DNA from: Mycobacterium sp. Aquia_216
GTDB taxonomy: Bacteria > Actinomycetota > Actinomycetes > Mycobacteriales > Mycobacteriaceae
Length of the DNA: 64,000 nt
Direction of reading: 5' to 3'
NCBI RefSeq assembly: GCF_026723865.1
Contig: NZ_CP113529.1
Coordinates: forward strand, 434,001 to 498,000
In this document: positions 1 through 8,371 of the stretch, one piece after another
How positions within the stretch are numbered: position 1 is the stretch's first letter
Layout of the letters: the number at the start of each line of letters is the position of its first letter
Notes under the pieces: generated by a model
Database searches by the model: none
What the model was told of the DNA's origin: nothing
Seen by the model: only the letters and a program-made list of their open reading frames with translations
Translations under genes and position numbers: made by a program

Positions 1-236
1 GTCAGCATGGACAAGGTGTTATCCCAGGTCAGCCAGTACGATCCGGGTTCCAAATGTTGGCAGAACGATCCGCGACCATAGCTGACATGGCCCGAGATCT
101 CGACACCGAACCCGTTTTCGCCGTGAATGATCACACGCCAGGCCGTGTGATCCTGAAGGTTGACGAAGCGATAGGAATGAACCTCGGACGTGCTTTCGAC
201 TCGCCAGTTCGGGTCGGTTACGGAAGTCGGATTCAC
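1..236 (-). CDS. Hypothetical protein, 5' part only (cut by left edge)
   Basis: An open frame runs off the left edge of the window. The visible protein has alternating hydrophobic and polar residues (for example YRFVNLQDHTAWRVIIHG, then GSYWLTWDN), as in a small beta-barrel. It vaguely recalls MoaF or lipocalin-like folds, but I do not recognise the family. AGAAGGA directly abuts an ATG at 242, which is too close, so the GTG at 236 is the better start. The longer overlapping frames on both strands have no protein-like pattern. Product function is unknown. Confidence 0.55.
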   Translation of the reverse strand, partial: MNPTSVTDPNWRVESTSEVHSYRFVNLQDHTAWRVIIHGENGFGVEISGHVSYGRGSFCQHLEPGSYWLTWDNTLSML

Positions 237-242
237 ACCCAT

Positions 243-837
243 TCCTTCTTCTCTCAGCAGTCATCGGCCGGACATCTCAATCCCCAGGCGGCCCAGTCGA
301 TTAAGCGAGAGACAAGAGTGCCGACGACCGAGACGTTACTACGGATGATGCCATAAACAACTCGGACGTTGGGCAATGGAGGAGCCGATGTTCGACCGAC
401 CGATCGGCACCCTAATCGCGTCATGCCAAAACGGTAACCCGTTGCCGCGCTGCAACTCCCACCCGCATGATCTGTCGCCGAGCCCTTGCTCTGCGCGACA
501 CGACCGAGGAGCGCAGATCGAGACGATCAGGGGCTGCCCCGTTGGACGTTTGCTTACTGCTGACCTACGCGGGTCGAGCGTTGCGTGCCCAGCATCGCGT
601 CGTCGAGCCGCGCGCCCACCCCATCGACGTGTCTCGGCGGCCCCAGATTGCCTGCTAGGCAAAGGGTTATATCCGGAACCGTCGGACATCGCACGCGACG
701 TTTCCGAGATCTGTTTGCCCGATTTCTCATACCCAAGTCGCAAGTGTTCAGATGGAGGTTCATTTCCAACTTCGGCTGCACCCCCCCGGAACATGTCGCT
801 GGTTGCTACGCAAACGGTGACTGATGAATCCGCGTGA
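243..837. other. Intergenic stretch without a recognisable gene
   Basis: About 600 bases lie between the left-edge gene and the membrane-protein gene. Several frames stay open for 60-150 codons, but their translations are rich in Arg, Ser and Pro and show no family pattern, as expected of shadow frames in GC-rich DNA. I see no repeat or RNA gene. It may hold the promoter of the left-edge gene and the decayed remains of something unrecognised. Confidence 0.5.
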
Positions 838-1575
838 CTAACATCTCGCGGTCGACTCCACTGTCGGCGACTGTGCGCCGAGCTCGTCCGCTTGATGCCG
901 GATCGCGCGCAACAGCACCAGTGCCAGAGCGGTTATCCAGACGGAATATCCGAGCGCTGGACACCAGAATCCCACCACGCCGTTCCAGGCGAATGGACCG
1001 GACTTGAAGAGAATCGCCAGGACGGGGATATCACCCATCCCGATCATCCAGATCGTGAGGTAGGACATCCACCGCGGAAAGGCGGTGTAGCGTCCGTCCA
1101 CGTCGGAGGTGAATCCGATCACGATCATCGGAAGCAGTTGGAGGGTGAAGGCCGCGATCGGAGTCAGGAAGGTCAGCCAGGACAATTCATTGAATGTCGC
1201 CGTGATCTCCGGATTGCGTTCAGCGGTGAATCCGGTGACGTACCAGAACAACACCGGGAGAGCGAAGAAAAGGGCGCCCAGTGTGCTTGCCATTGCCTGC
1301 AGCAGTGTCCAAATCGGAAAGCCGGTCTCGTGCCGCCGCATTTGCATGGAGATCACGGCGGCAATCGGGAGCCAGAACCCAGCGGTACCCATCATGATGA
1401 TTGCGCCCACCAACAACGTCTTGTTGTGCTCAGAGTAGATCGCGGCGACTGCTGCGGGAGGTAGCTTCGGGGACATCGGTGGAACCATCCCCATCAGCAC
1501 GATAAACGCAAGGGCATACACCAGTGCGCCGATGAGCCCCATCCAGATGAGGTATTCCTGAGCACGCTTTCGCAT
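838..1575 (-). CDS. Six-pass membrane protein of unknown function
   Basis: The 245-residue protein has about six hydrophobic segments, near residues 8-30, 53-75, 88-112, 128-152, 168-190 and 200-222. The C-terminal tail is polar. There is no signal peptide cleavage site and no catalytic motif. The start at 1575 is chosen because GGAGG lies 5 bases upstream; an ATG 11 codons earlier has no ribosome-binding site. It lies downstream of, and on the same strand as, the oxidoreductase at 1703-2803, with a gap of about 130 bases, so the two may be co-transcribed. Transport or membrane-sensing roles are only guesses. Confidence 0.75.
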   Translation of the reverse strand: MRKRAQEYLIWMGLIGALVYALAFIVLMGMVPPMSPKLPPAAVAAIYSEHNKTLLVGAIIMMGTAGFWLPIAAVISMQMRRHETGFPIWTLLQAMASTLGALFFALPVLFWYVTGFTAERNPEITATFNELSWLTFLTPIAAFTLQLLPMIVIGFTSDVDGRYTAFPRWMSYLTIWMIGMGDIPVLAILFKSGPFAWNGVVGFWCPALGYSVWITALALVLLRAIRHQADELGAQSPTVESTARC

Positions 1576-1702
1576 GATGCCTCCGTCACTGTTTGCGACC
1601 TGTGTCATCCAGTCCGACGACGAGTGTGTCTGAAACCCATTGATTCGTAGCCGGTCTCGAGAACATGTGGCTGGCCGTGCGGACGTTCGCTGTCAAGGTG
1701 TG

Positions 1703-2803
1703 TCACCGGACAGTTCCGCTGAACGAGAGCATGGGCAGGTCGATTTGGGTATGCACTCCGACTGAAGCGTCGCACGCAAATGGCACAGCATTCACCACCG
1801 TTGCGGCCGTGGAGTAAAGGGCGTCGTACATTCCGTCGCCGTCAGGCTCCCAGAACACGTTGTACGACGGTGTGCCCGTCACTCTGATTTGGTAGAAGGC
1901 ATTGGGGTGCGCGGCATACGGCCATTCCGTTTTGACGCGGCCATCGATGGTCCACGCTTGGCTGTAGCGGACGCGTTCGACTCCTCGGGTGAGCATGGTG
2001 TAGGTGGTGCGCACGCCCGCGACGGTGCCCTCCGCGATCGCGCGTCCCGCGAACGAATAATCCTGGTCGGCCATGATGAACTCATGAGCCGAATGGCGTT
2101 CGTCGACCTCGAAACCCAAAGCTGCACCGAGGAAGTCGCCACCCGCGAACATCGCACTGTCATTGAGAGTCGAGTACAGCTTGGGTTGTTCGCGGTCTAG
2201 GTCCGCTCGCGTCCATCCGAAGCCCATGGCATCGAAGATCATGTACTCGCTGAGTCCGGTCAGCGAACCGGGGGAGTACTCGACAACTTCGATGTGACTG
2301 ACCTCGCCGTTCAAGCTGGTAAGGCTGGCGGCGAGGCGATCGGAGAAGAAGCCGGTGTTGATACCACCAGCAAAGAAGGTGGATCCCCCTTGGGCGCAAG
2401 CTTTTTCGATCCGTGCCCGTCGACGCCCGCCAATGCGCATGTAAACCGGACCCACCTGGGTCACGACATTGATGCCCGATTCGAGCAGCCGGCAGAATAG
2501 ATCGGCATCCGACCAGAACCCCGAATATATGACGGCATCGGGGCGCAGCGCGATCAATGCGTCGGTGTCGTGGGTGGCCAGGACGCCGGTCTCACGGTGG
2601 AGCCCGGCCGCCTCGCCGGCGTCTAATCCGACCTTCGACGCGGAATGAACCCAACAGCCGATCAGGTCGAGATGGGGATGCGAGCCATTAGTAAGCATGT
2701 CGAGCGAAAATCGCCCCTGGTTGCCGGTTGCCCATTGCACCACGCGGTACTTCTCGCGCGCGAAGCTTCTCATGGGTCGATGAACAATTCTGCTCCGTCC
2801 CAC
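1703..2803 (-). CDS. NAD(P)-dependent amine dehydrogenase-like oxidoreductase
   Basis: The protein opens with a Rossmann strand and glycine loop, YRVVQWATGNQGR, near residues 19-31. This is the signature of the dihydrodipicolinate reductase / 2,4-diaminopentanoate dehydrogenase-like family common in mycobacterial catabolic clusters. At 366 residues the length fits. An internal ATG at 2773 may be the true start, because the first ten residues look non-native and the upstream start is GTG. It is divergent from the aldehyde dehydrogenase gene across a gap with two copies of the island palindrome, which places it in the same regulon. The true substrate is unknown; such proteins often act on keto or hydroxy intermediates of lipids. 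Confidence 0.8.
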   Translation of the reverse strand: MGRSRIVHRPMRSFAREKYRVVQWATGNQGRFSLDMLTNGSHPHLDLIGCWVHSASKVGLDAGEAAGLHRETGVLATHDTDALIALRPDAVIYSGFWSDADLFCRLLESGINVVTQVGPVYMRIGGRRRARIEKACAQGGSTFFAGGINTGFFSDRLAASLTSLNGEVSHIEVVEYSPGSLTGLSEYMIFDAMGFGWTRADLDREQPKLYSTLNDSAMFAGGDFLGAALGFEVDERHSAHEFIMADQDYSFAGRAIAEGTVAGVRTTYTMLTRGVERVRYSQAWTIDGRVKTEWPYAAHPNAFYQIRVTGTPSYNVFWEPDGDGMYDALYSTAATVVNAVPFACDASVGVHTQIDLPMLSFSGTVR

Positions 2804-2864
2804 GTTGAGGGTGACGCGCTGGAAGACCGCGTTGCGGGAAATCTAAGACCGACACATCTCGATG

Positions 2865-2880
2865 TCAACCGATCGGTTGA
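2865..2880. promoter_or_regulatory. Perfect TetR-type palindrome
   Basis: TCAACCGATCGGTTGA is a perfect 16-base palindrome. The same core recurs at 3018, 4847, 14592, 16057, 18652 and 21917, always in a promoter gap. Here it sits 62 bases upstream of the minus-strand oxidoreductase start. The length and symmetry are those of a TetR-family operator. The regulator is probably one of the two TetR proteins of the island, which is inference. Confidence 0.7.
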
Positions 2881-3017
2881 TAAGGTCCTCGTGGCTGAGG
2901 GCAGTGGAGGCCGGGCGGACCGGAATCCGTCGACCGCACGTTGGGTCGCGGTGGCCTCATCGGCTACCGGCCTGGGTCGCGCTCGGCTCTGGTGGCAGCT
3001 CGAAGCCCGGCGACAGC

Positions 3018-3033
3018 TCAATCGATAGGTTGA
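3018..3033. promoter_or_regulatory. Near-palindromic copy of the island operator
   Basis: TCAATCGATAGGTTGA matches the consensus TCAACCGNNCGGTTGA with changes in the inner bases. It lies about 190 bases upstream of the aldehyde dehydrogenase start and would control the plus-strand operon. Confidence 0.6.
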
Positions 3034-3223
3034 ATAACTGACGCCAGACCGAATCCCGCCAGCACGTATGTCTGATCAATACAGCAGTTACAGTGCATTT
3101 TAACGCCCTTACCGCCGCGTTCTGTAGTCGTCATCCGGTCGACCGATTTGCTGGTATAGCCTAGGGATTGGCCGGCCGGATAGAGCTCCTCAGGGATCTG
3201 AGGTGGAGACGGATGGAGGTGTC

Positions 3224-4795
3224 ATGACCGCTACGGCTGATTCGTTGATAACGGACGAACGATTCGAGGTACACAATCCCGCCAATGGCCGGGTGATCGC
3301 GACAGTGCCCGTGCACGCGGCCGAGCAGGTCGCGGTCATGGCGGCAGGCCTTCGTGCCGCTCAACCGGAGTGGGAGGCCATCGGCCCGCGTGGCAGGGCT
3401 CGACATCTGCTCGACTGGCTGGACTGGATCATGGACAACGAGCGTCGACTGCTGGACCTCGATCAGGCTGAGAGCGGCAAGTCGTGGGGCGACGTCGCCA
3501 TGGAGACGTCGATTGCGGTCGAGATCATCAACTACATCACCAAAAACCTCGATAGGTGGTTGGCGGATCAGAAGGTTTCCACCTACGGGCCGGCCAACGT
3601 GGCCAAGAGGTTGCGGGTGCACTTTCGACCGCACCAGTTAGTCGGCGTCATCACTCCCTGGAATGCACCGTTGGGGATGCCGATGCTCGACGTGCCGTTC
3701 GCACTCGCCGCGGGAGCAGCCGTGTTGACGAAGCCCTCTGAGGCGACGCCGTTGACCTGGGTCGAGGTGGTGCGCGGCTGGCGCGAGGAGATCGGCGCGC
3801 CGCCCGTGTTGGGGTGCGCGACCGGCCTGGGTGCCACCGGGGCGGCCGTCGTCGATCAGGTCGACATGATCCAATTCACCGGATCGACCCGAACCGGGCG
3901 GGCGATCGCAATTCGTGCTGCGGAGCGGCTCATTCCGTGCGGCCTGGAACTGGGCGGCAAGGACGCAATGATCGTCCTCGACGATGCGCCGGTGGATCGG
4001 GCTGTCGCGGCGGCGGTCTGGGGCGGCTTCTACAACTGCGGGCAGGCTTGCATCTCGATCGAACGTGTCTACGTCCACGAAAAGGTCTACGACGAGTTCG
4101 TCACCAAGCTTGCCGAGCAAACCGCAGCCCTGAGGGTCGGCGTGGACACCGACCATTCGTTCACCAAGGACGTTGGCGCGCTGGTGACCCCGGCGCAGGT
4201 CGACATCGTGGAACGCCACGTCAATGACGCGGTGGCCAGGGGGGCGCGCGTTCTGACCGGGGGTGAGCGGCGCCCACCGGGCAACTACTTCCTGCCCACC
4301 GTTCTCGTCGATGTCGACCACTCGATGGACTGCATGACAGAGGAGACGTTCGGACCCACGCTGCCGGTGATGAAGGTGCGCTCCGAGGACGAGGCGATCT
4401 CGCTGGCCAACGATTCGCCCTATGGGCTCTCCGGAAGTGTGTGGACCTCCGATCCCGACCGAGCGGTGCGCGTCGCCAAACGGCTCGAGACCGGTGGGGT
4501 GTCGGCCAACGCCGCGTTGGCGACGCTGTTTCAGTCGCCGCTGCCATTTGGTGGCTGGAAGGAATCGGGCTTGGGGGCGCGGTTGGGCGGGGCGCACTCA
4601 GTGCAGAAGTACTGCAGGACACAAGCCTTCGTCGCCGATCGCGTCACCATCGGGAGCAAGGAACCGCAGTGGTATCCGTACACGCCGACGAAGGCCCGCA
4701 TGGTCAGTGGAGCGATCCGGCTTCTGGGCATGCGCGATTGGCGGAGGCGGCTAGGCCTCCCATCACAACGAGACAGATCTCGACCGAACGTTTGA
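3224..4795 (+). CDS. Aldehyde dehydrogenase (NAD(P)+-dependent)
   Basis: This 523-residue ALDH-superfamily enzyme would oxidise an aldehyde to its acid. The motifs stand in order: TPWNAP near 144-149, TKPSEATP near 169-176, FTGSTRTG near 218-225, LELGGKD near 241-247 with general-base Glu242, and NCGQACIS near 271-278 with nucleophile Cys276. The start at 3224 has GGAGG 4 bases upstream; the GTG seven codons earlier lacks a site. It is the first gene of the plus-strand catabolic run. With the alcohol dehydrogenase two genes downstream, it would form an alcohol-to-acid pair feeding the CoA ligase at the end of the run. Confidence 0.92.
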   Translation: MTATADSLITDERFEVHNPANGRVIATVPVHAAEQVAVMAAGLRAAQPEWEAIGPRGRARHLLDWLDWIMDNERRLLDLDQAESGKSWGDVAMETSIAVEIINYITKNLDRWLADQKVSTYGPANVAKRLRVHFRPHQLVGVITPWNAPLGMPMLDVPFALAAGAAVLTKPSEATPLTWVEVVRGWREEIGAPPVLGCATGLGATGAAVVDQVDMIQFTGSTRTGRAIAIRAAERLIPCGLELGGKDAMIVLDDAPVDRAVAAAVWGGFYNCGQACISIERVYVHEKVYDEFVTKLAEQTAALRVGVDTDHSFTKDVGALVTPAQVDIVERHVNDAVARGARVLTGGERRPPGNYFLPTVLVDVDHSMDCMTEETFGPTLPVMKVRSEDEAISLANDSPYGLSGSVWTSDPDRAVRVAKRLETGGVSANAALATLFQSPLPFGGWKESGLGARLGGAHSVQKYCRTQAFVADRVTIGSKEPQWYPYTPTKARMVSGAIRLLGMRDWRRRLGLPSQRDRSRPNV

Positions 4796-4798
4796 CAA

Positions 4799-4817
4799 CT
4801 AAATTACAGCAATTTAG
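4799..4817. promoter_or_regulatory. AT-rich inverted repeat CTAAATT-N5-AATTTAG
   Basis: Perfect 7-base arms with a 5-base spacer start 4 bases after the aldehyde dehydrogenase stop codon. There is no U-tract, so a terminator is unlikely. Similar CTAAA/TTTAG repeats occur at 14554 and 21223. It sits 30 bases before the 4847 palindrome, so both may control the Rieske-led part of the operon. Confidence 0.45.
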
Positions 4818-4846
4818 CATTGCATAGCCCAGCTAGCCGAGAAATA

Positions 4847-4862
4847 TCAACCGATAGGTTGA
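4847..4862. promoter_or_regulatory. Island operator upstream of Rieske oxygenase
   Basis: TCAACCGATAGGTTGA differs from a perfect palindrome by one base pair in the centre. It lies 70 bases upstream of the Rieske oxygenase ATG, which suggests an internal regulated promoter in the plus-strand run. Confidence 0.68.
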
Positions 4863-4931
4863 GGATGTTGAACGGCTTTATGCGCGGAACATCCAGACAG
4901 GCGGCGCCAGGCTCACGGCGGAAGGACCACG

Positions 4932-6032
4932 ATGACCAGCTTCGATAGGCGGACCGCGGAACGCAGCGGTTTGGAGATGGGCCTCGGCGTAGGGACCGTC
5001 CAGATGCACGGTTGGCCCTACACCGATTTTGCGACTGGCTGGTACGTGATCGGCTATTCCAACGAGATCAAACCCGGCGAAGTCAAGCCAGCAAAGTGGT
5101 TCAACGAGGACCTCGTCGCGTTCCGGACCGAATCGGGCGCCCTGTCAGTGCTCGACGCCTACTGCCCCCACATGGGCGCTCACCTCGGCAAGCCCTCTCC
5201 GTCGGAGTTCGGTGGAGGGGTGTGCGGCGAGACCATCTCTTGCCCCTTCCACGGGTGGCTGTGGGACACCGAAGGCAGGAACGTGGACATCCCTTACCGT
5301 CCCGGCAGGCCGACCAAGGCAAAGATCCGCAAACGGCACGTGCGCGAGATCGACGACATCATCGTGATGTGGTACGACCACGATCAAGCTGAGCCGACCT
5401 ACGAGTGGCCTGGGCTGCCGTGGTTCGGCGACAAGTCCAACTACTACCCCATCGACACCACGGTCGACGGACCGTACCTGGCGAAACCGCAGTTCCCGTT
5501 CGAGAATAGCGCCGACCCACACCACTTCAAGTACGTTCACGGCTCCTACCTGGATGCGGAGTTTTCCGACTACAACGTCGACGGACCCTATGCCGAAAAC
5601 GTCATGCGGCTGATGTTCGGAGGGGGTAAGGACAAGACCTGGCTCACGCCTGACGGCCCCGTTTTGGGTTATGTCGACAACTTCTTTTGGGGTGCGTCAC
5701 TCGGCGTCGCCCGGTTCCGGATCGATGACTTCGTATGTATCCATCTCCCCACTCTCACACCCGTCGATGACAACAATGCAATCTTCTTCAGCACTGTCAC
5801 CGCAACGCGTGAGCCTGGTGACGACGGTGATACGCCTCATGGGCGGAGCGGCCAGATGATGGCGGCGCAACATTGGCAGATTCGCAATGACTTTCACATC
5901 TGGCAGAACCAGAAGTACATCGTCAAGCCGATTTTCACTGGGACCGAGGAACAAACTCGGTACGCATTCATTCGGCGTCACTTCGACCAGTTCTATCCCA
6001 ACCCGGTCTATTCAACGGGTAACGACAACTAG
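4932..6032 (+). CDS. Rieske 2Fe-2S oxygenase, KshA-like
   Basis: This is the terminal oxygenase component of a Rieske non-haem iron system. The Rieske cluster ligands are CPH at residues 78-80 and CPFH at 104-107. The mononuclear iron site is in N192-SADPHHFKYVH203, giving the N-x2-D-x2-H-x4-H pattern with His198 and His203; the third acidic ligand lies further on. The length of 366 is close to 3-ketosteroid 9-alpha-hydroxylase (KshA) types, but the substrate cannot be read from sequence. No dedicated reductase is in the window, so electrons may come through the ferredoxin encoded at 8006 or through a distant reductase. Confidence 0.88.
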   Translation: MTSFDRRTAERSGLEMGLGVGTVQMHGWPYTDFATGWYVIGYSNEIKPGEVKPAKWFNEDLVAFRTESGALSVLDAYCPHMGAHLGKPSPSEFGGGVCGETISCPFHGWLWDTEGRNVDIPYRPGRPTKAKIRKRHVREIDDIIVMWYDHDQAEPTYEWPGLPWFGDKSNYYPIDTTVDGPYLAKPQFPFENSADPHHFKYVHGSYLDAEFSDYNVDGPYAENVMRLMFGGGKDKTWLTPDGPVLGYVDNFFWGASLGVARFRIDDFVCIHLPTLTPVDDNNAIFFSTVTATREPGDDGDTPHGRSGQMMAAQHWQIRNDFHIWQNQKYIVKPIFTGTEEQTRYAFIRRHFDQFYPNPVYSTGNDN

Positions 6033-6067
6033 GCATCCGAGCCGACCGTCACAACACAGGAGTTGAG

Positions 6068-7183
6068 ATGAAGACCCGTACAGCGATCGTCCGGCAGTTA
6101 CCGGGCGAGTATGAGGTAGCGGAACTAGAACTCGAAGAGGCCGGAGTCGGTGAGCTCACGGTCAAGATGGTGTCGGCCGGCTTGTGCCATTCTGACGATC
6201 ATTTGGCCACCGGTGACATGCCAATGGCAAGCCTTCCCTTCGCCGGCGGCCACGAGGGTGCCGGCGTTGTGGTCGATATCGGTTCTGGTGTCAAGGGATT
6301 CGCCGAGGGCGACCATGTCGTGTTCTCATTCCTGCCCGCGTGCGGGCATTGTCGCTGGTGCGCGTCCGGGATGCAGAATCTCTGCGACCTGGGAGCCAAT
6401 CTGCTGCTGGGGTCTCGATTCGACGACCCGACCAGCTTCCGGTTGCACCTCGACGGGCAGCCCGTGGGCCAAATGGCTGGATTGTCAACCTTTTCCGAAT
6501 ACACCACCATCGATGTCAACAGCGCCATCAAGATGCCCAAGGAAGTGCCCTTGGAGCCGCTTTGCCTATTGGGCTGCGGCGTGGGAACCGGGTGGGGCTC
6601 GTCGGTGTACTCCGCAAATGTGCAGATCAACGACACGGTGATCGTTATGGGTATCGGGGGCATCGGTATCAACGCCGTGCAGGGCGCCGCGCATGCCGGG
6701 GCCGCTCATGTCATCGCTGTGGATCCGGTGCCCTTCAAGCGGGAACTGGCCGAGAAGCTGGGCGCTACCGAAACATTCCCGGATATCGAAACTGCGGGGG
6801 AATTTGCTCGCAGCGTCACCAATGGCCAAGGCGCAGATGCTGCCATCGTGACCGTCGGCGTCACCACCGCCGACCACGTGACGCAAGCCTATTCCACCAT
6901 TCGCAAAGCCGGGACGTGCGTGATCACCGGAATCGGCAACTACGCCGAAATGGCCGCCAACATCCCGCTGATGGATCTCGTACTATCGCAGAAGAGAATC
7001 CAGGGCTCCCTGTACGGACAGTGCAATCCGTCGCGAGACATTCCCCGGCAACTCGAGCTGTACCGGTCGGGCACACTCAAGCTCGACGAGTTGATCACCG
7101 CTCGCTACACCCTCGACCAAGTTGCCCAGGGCTATCGCGACATGCACGCCGGCAAGAACATCCGCGGAATCGTTACCTTCTGA
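6068..7183 (+). CDS. NDMA-dependent alcohol dehydrogenase (zinc MDR, mycofactocin-associated)
   Basis: This 371-residue medium-chain dehydrogenase matches the actinobacterial NDMA-dependent alcohol dehydrogenase family (Rxyl_3153 type). That family is known to hold its nicotinamide tightly and to pass electrons to mycofactocin. Catalytic zinc residues are Cys40 and His62 (GGHEGAG). The structural zinc site is Cys92, Cys95, Cys98 and Cys106. A GIGGIG nucleotide loop follows in the middle of the protein. It is 35 bases after the Rieske gene, with GGAG before the ATG, and its stop overlaps the start of the hydratase, so it is translated within an operon. Confidence 0.9.
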   Translation: MKTRTAIVRQLPGEYEVAELELEEAGVGELTVKMVSAGLCHSDDHLATGDMPMASLPFAGGHEGAGVVVDIGSGVKGFAEGDHVVFSFLPACGHCRWCASGMQNLCDLGANLLLGSRFDDPTSFRLHLDGQPVGQMAGLSTFSEYTTIDVNSAIKMPKEVPLEPLCLLGCGVGTGWGSSVYSANVQINDTVIVMGIGGIGINAVQGAAHAGAAHVIAVDPVPFKRELAEKLGATETFPDIETAGEFARSVTNGQGADAAIVTVGVTTADHVTQAYSTIRKAGTCVITGIGNYAEMAANIPLMDLVLSQKRIQGSLYGQCNPSRDIPRQLELYRSGTLKLDELITARYTLDQVAQGYRDMHAGKNIRGIVTF

Positions 7184-7992
7184 TGGAGGCCCGGACAGCG
7201 ACGCCGACTGAAGCCGACGGCTCGGTCCGCGTGACGGTGACAGATTACGTCGCGACGGTCACTCTCGACCGGCCACCGGTAAACGCGCTCGACAGATCCA
7301 CTCTGCTAGCACTTCGCGACGCCTTCCGGGGGCTCAACGATCGTCGCGACGTGCGCGTGGCGATCTTCACCGGTGCGGGGACTCGCGCGTTCATCGGCGG
7401 TGCGGACCTAACCAGCTACGGGAGCCGTTGCGCGGACGAGCCACCAACGGAGACGGTCGATCTCGGACTCATCGCGCGCGAGGCTCAATGGGCTGTCACG
7501 GACTGCGCCGTCCCGGTGATAGCTGCGGTGAACGGACCCGCGATTGGCGGAGGGGTGGCATTCGCCGCATGCTGCGACATGATCGTCGCCGCCGACCACG
7601 CGACGTTTGGCACTTTGGAAATCAATGTCGGTCTGCTCGGTGCCAGTTCGCAGCTGTCTCTGATGGTCGGCAGGCATAAGGCCCGTGAGATGTTCTTCCT
7701 GGGTGAAAAGGTTCCAGCTGCCGAGCTCCATCGCCTCGGTGCAATCCGCGCGGTCGTGCCACCCGACCAACTGATGCACACGGCTCACGACCTCGCCGCG
7801 CGCCTCGCCGAGAAGAGTCCGATAGCGCTGCGATTGGCCAAGGAGTCGATGAATCGGGTGGAGTTCCTGCCGCTCAAGGACGCCTACCGCACGGAGCAGG
7901 ACTACACGAACCGGCTCTTGACGTTCGAGGACAGCAGCGAGGCGCGCGCCGCATTCCTGGAAAAGCGTGAACCGCAATGGCGTTGGCGCTGA
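7183..7992 (+). CDS. Enoyl-CoA hydratase/isomerase family protein
   Basis: This 269-residue crotonase would hydrate or isomerise an enoyl-CoA. The oxyanion-hole segments are AFIGGADL near residues 66-73 and GPAIGGGVAFA near 117-127. GTLEINVGLLG follows and carries the acidic position expected for a hydratase. The ATG shares one base with the TGA of the upstream alcohol dehydrogenase, so the two genes are coupled. The N-terminal extension of about 15 residues is not conserved in the family. Confidence 0.88.
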   Translation: MEARTATPTEADGSVRVTVTDYVATVTLDRPPVNALDRSTLLALRDAFRGLNDRRDVRVAIFTGAGTRAFIGGADLTSYGSRCADEPPTETVDLGLIAREAQWAVTDCAVPVIAAVNGPAIGGGVAFAACCDMIVAADHATFGTLEINVGLLGASSQLSLMVGRHKAREMFFLGEKVPAAELHRLGAIRAVVPPDQLMHTAHDLAARLAEKSPIALRLAKESMNRVEFLPLKDAYRTEQDYTNRLLTFEDSSEARAAFLEKREPQWRWR

Positions 7993-8005
7993 GGGAAGTT
8001 ACCCG

Positions 8006-8197
8006 ATGAAAGTACTCGTTGATTCGACCCTCTGTGCCGGGCATGGCCAATGCGCGGCGCTCGGTCCCGACCTGTTCACCCTCGACGATTTCGGATACGC
8101 GGAGCAGCCGGACGGACAAGTTCCGGAGCATCTGATCGACCAAGCGAAGCGCGGTGCCGAAGCGTGCCCCGAGCGAGCGATCACACTTATCGAGTAG
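8006..8197 (+). CDS. Ferredoxin, 3Fe-4S type
   Basis: This is a 63-residue ferredoxin with the CAGHGQC spacing (Cys10, His13, Cys16) and a distal Cys54 in ACPERAI. His replaces the usual second cysteine, the pattern of mycobacterial 3Fe-4S ferredoxins that serve P450s and Rieske oxygenases. No P450 is close, so the Rieske oxygenase at 4932 is the likeliest partner, which is inference. GAGGGAAG precedes the ATG at 8006 with good spacing; a longer in-frame start at 7967 overlaps the hydratase and is rejected. Confidence 0.88.
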   Translation: MKVLVDSTLCAGHGQCAALGPDLFTLDDFGYAEQPDGQVPEHLIDQAKRGAEACPERAITLIE

Positions 8198-8371
8198 TCC
8201 GCCGCCCTGAGGGAATCGGCATCTCCGGGATCAATGGACAAGACGGTTACGCCAAAAATCCACCGGGACCAGGTGTCGCACCGATAGGAACCCAATGCCA
8301 TTCGACCGGCGCGTGACGCGCACAGAAAGGGATCATGCGAGCCAACACGCATGAAGCGGCGGTGGAGCGTC

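Larger units (their letters stand above)
2804..3223. promoter_or_regulatory. Divergent promoter region with two operators
   Basis: This gap of about 420 bases separates the minus-strand oxidoreductase from the plus-strand aldehyde dehydrogenase. It contains two copies of the recurring palindrome, at 2865-2880 and 3018-3033. The stretch 3055-3110 is AT-richer than its surroundings. The open frames in it show no protein family. It is probably a bidirectional control region. Confidence 0.6.

Noticed and set aside
376..837. Plus-strand frame of 153 codons in the left-hand gap, and a 151-codon minus-strand frame opposite it
   Set aside because: Both are Arg/Ser/Pro-rich without any family pattern and overlap each other; neither has a ribosome-binding site.
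892..1464. Long plus-strand frame opposite the membrane protein
   Set aside because: His/Asp/Gly/Glu-rich translation is a mirror of the hydrophobic minus-strand gene.
3638..4597. 319-codon minus-strand frame opposite the aldehyde dehydrogenase
   Set aside because: The plus-strand protein has every catalytic motif of its family, and the minus frame has none.
6340..7182. Upstream extension of the hydratase frame through the alcohol dehydrogenase gene
   Set aside because: The extension is a shadow of the alcohol dehydrogenase; the ATG at 7183 overlapping its stop is the real start.
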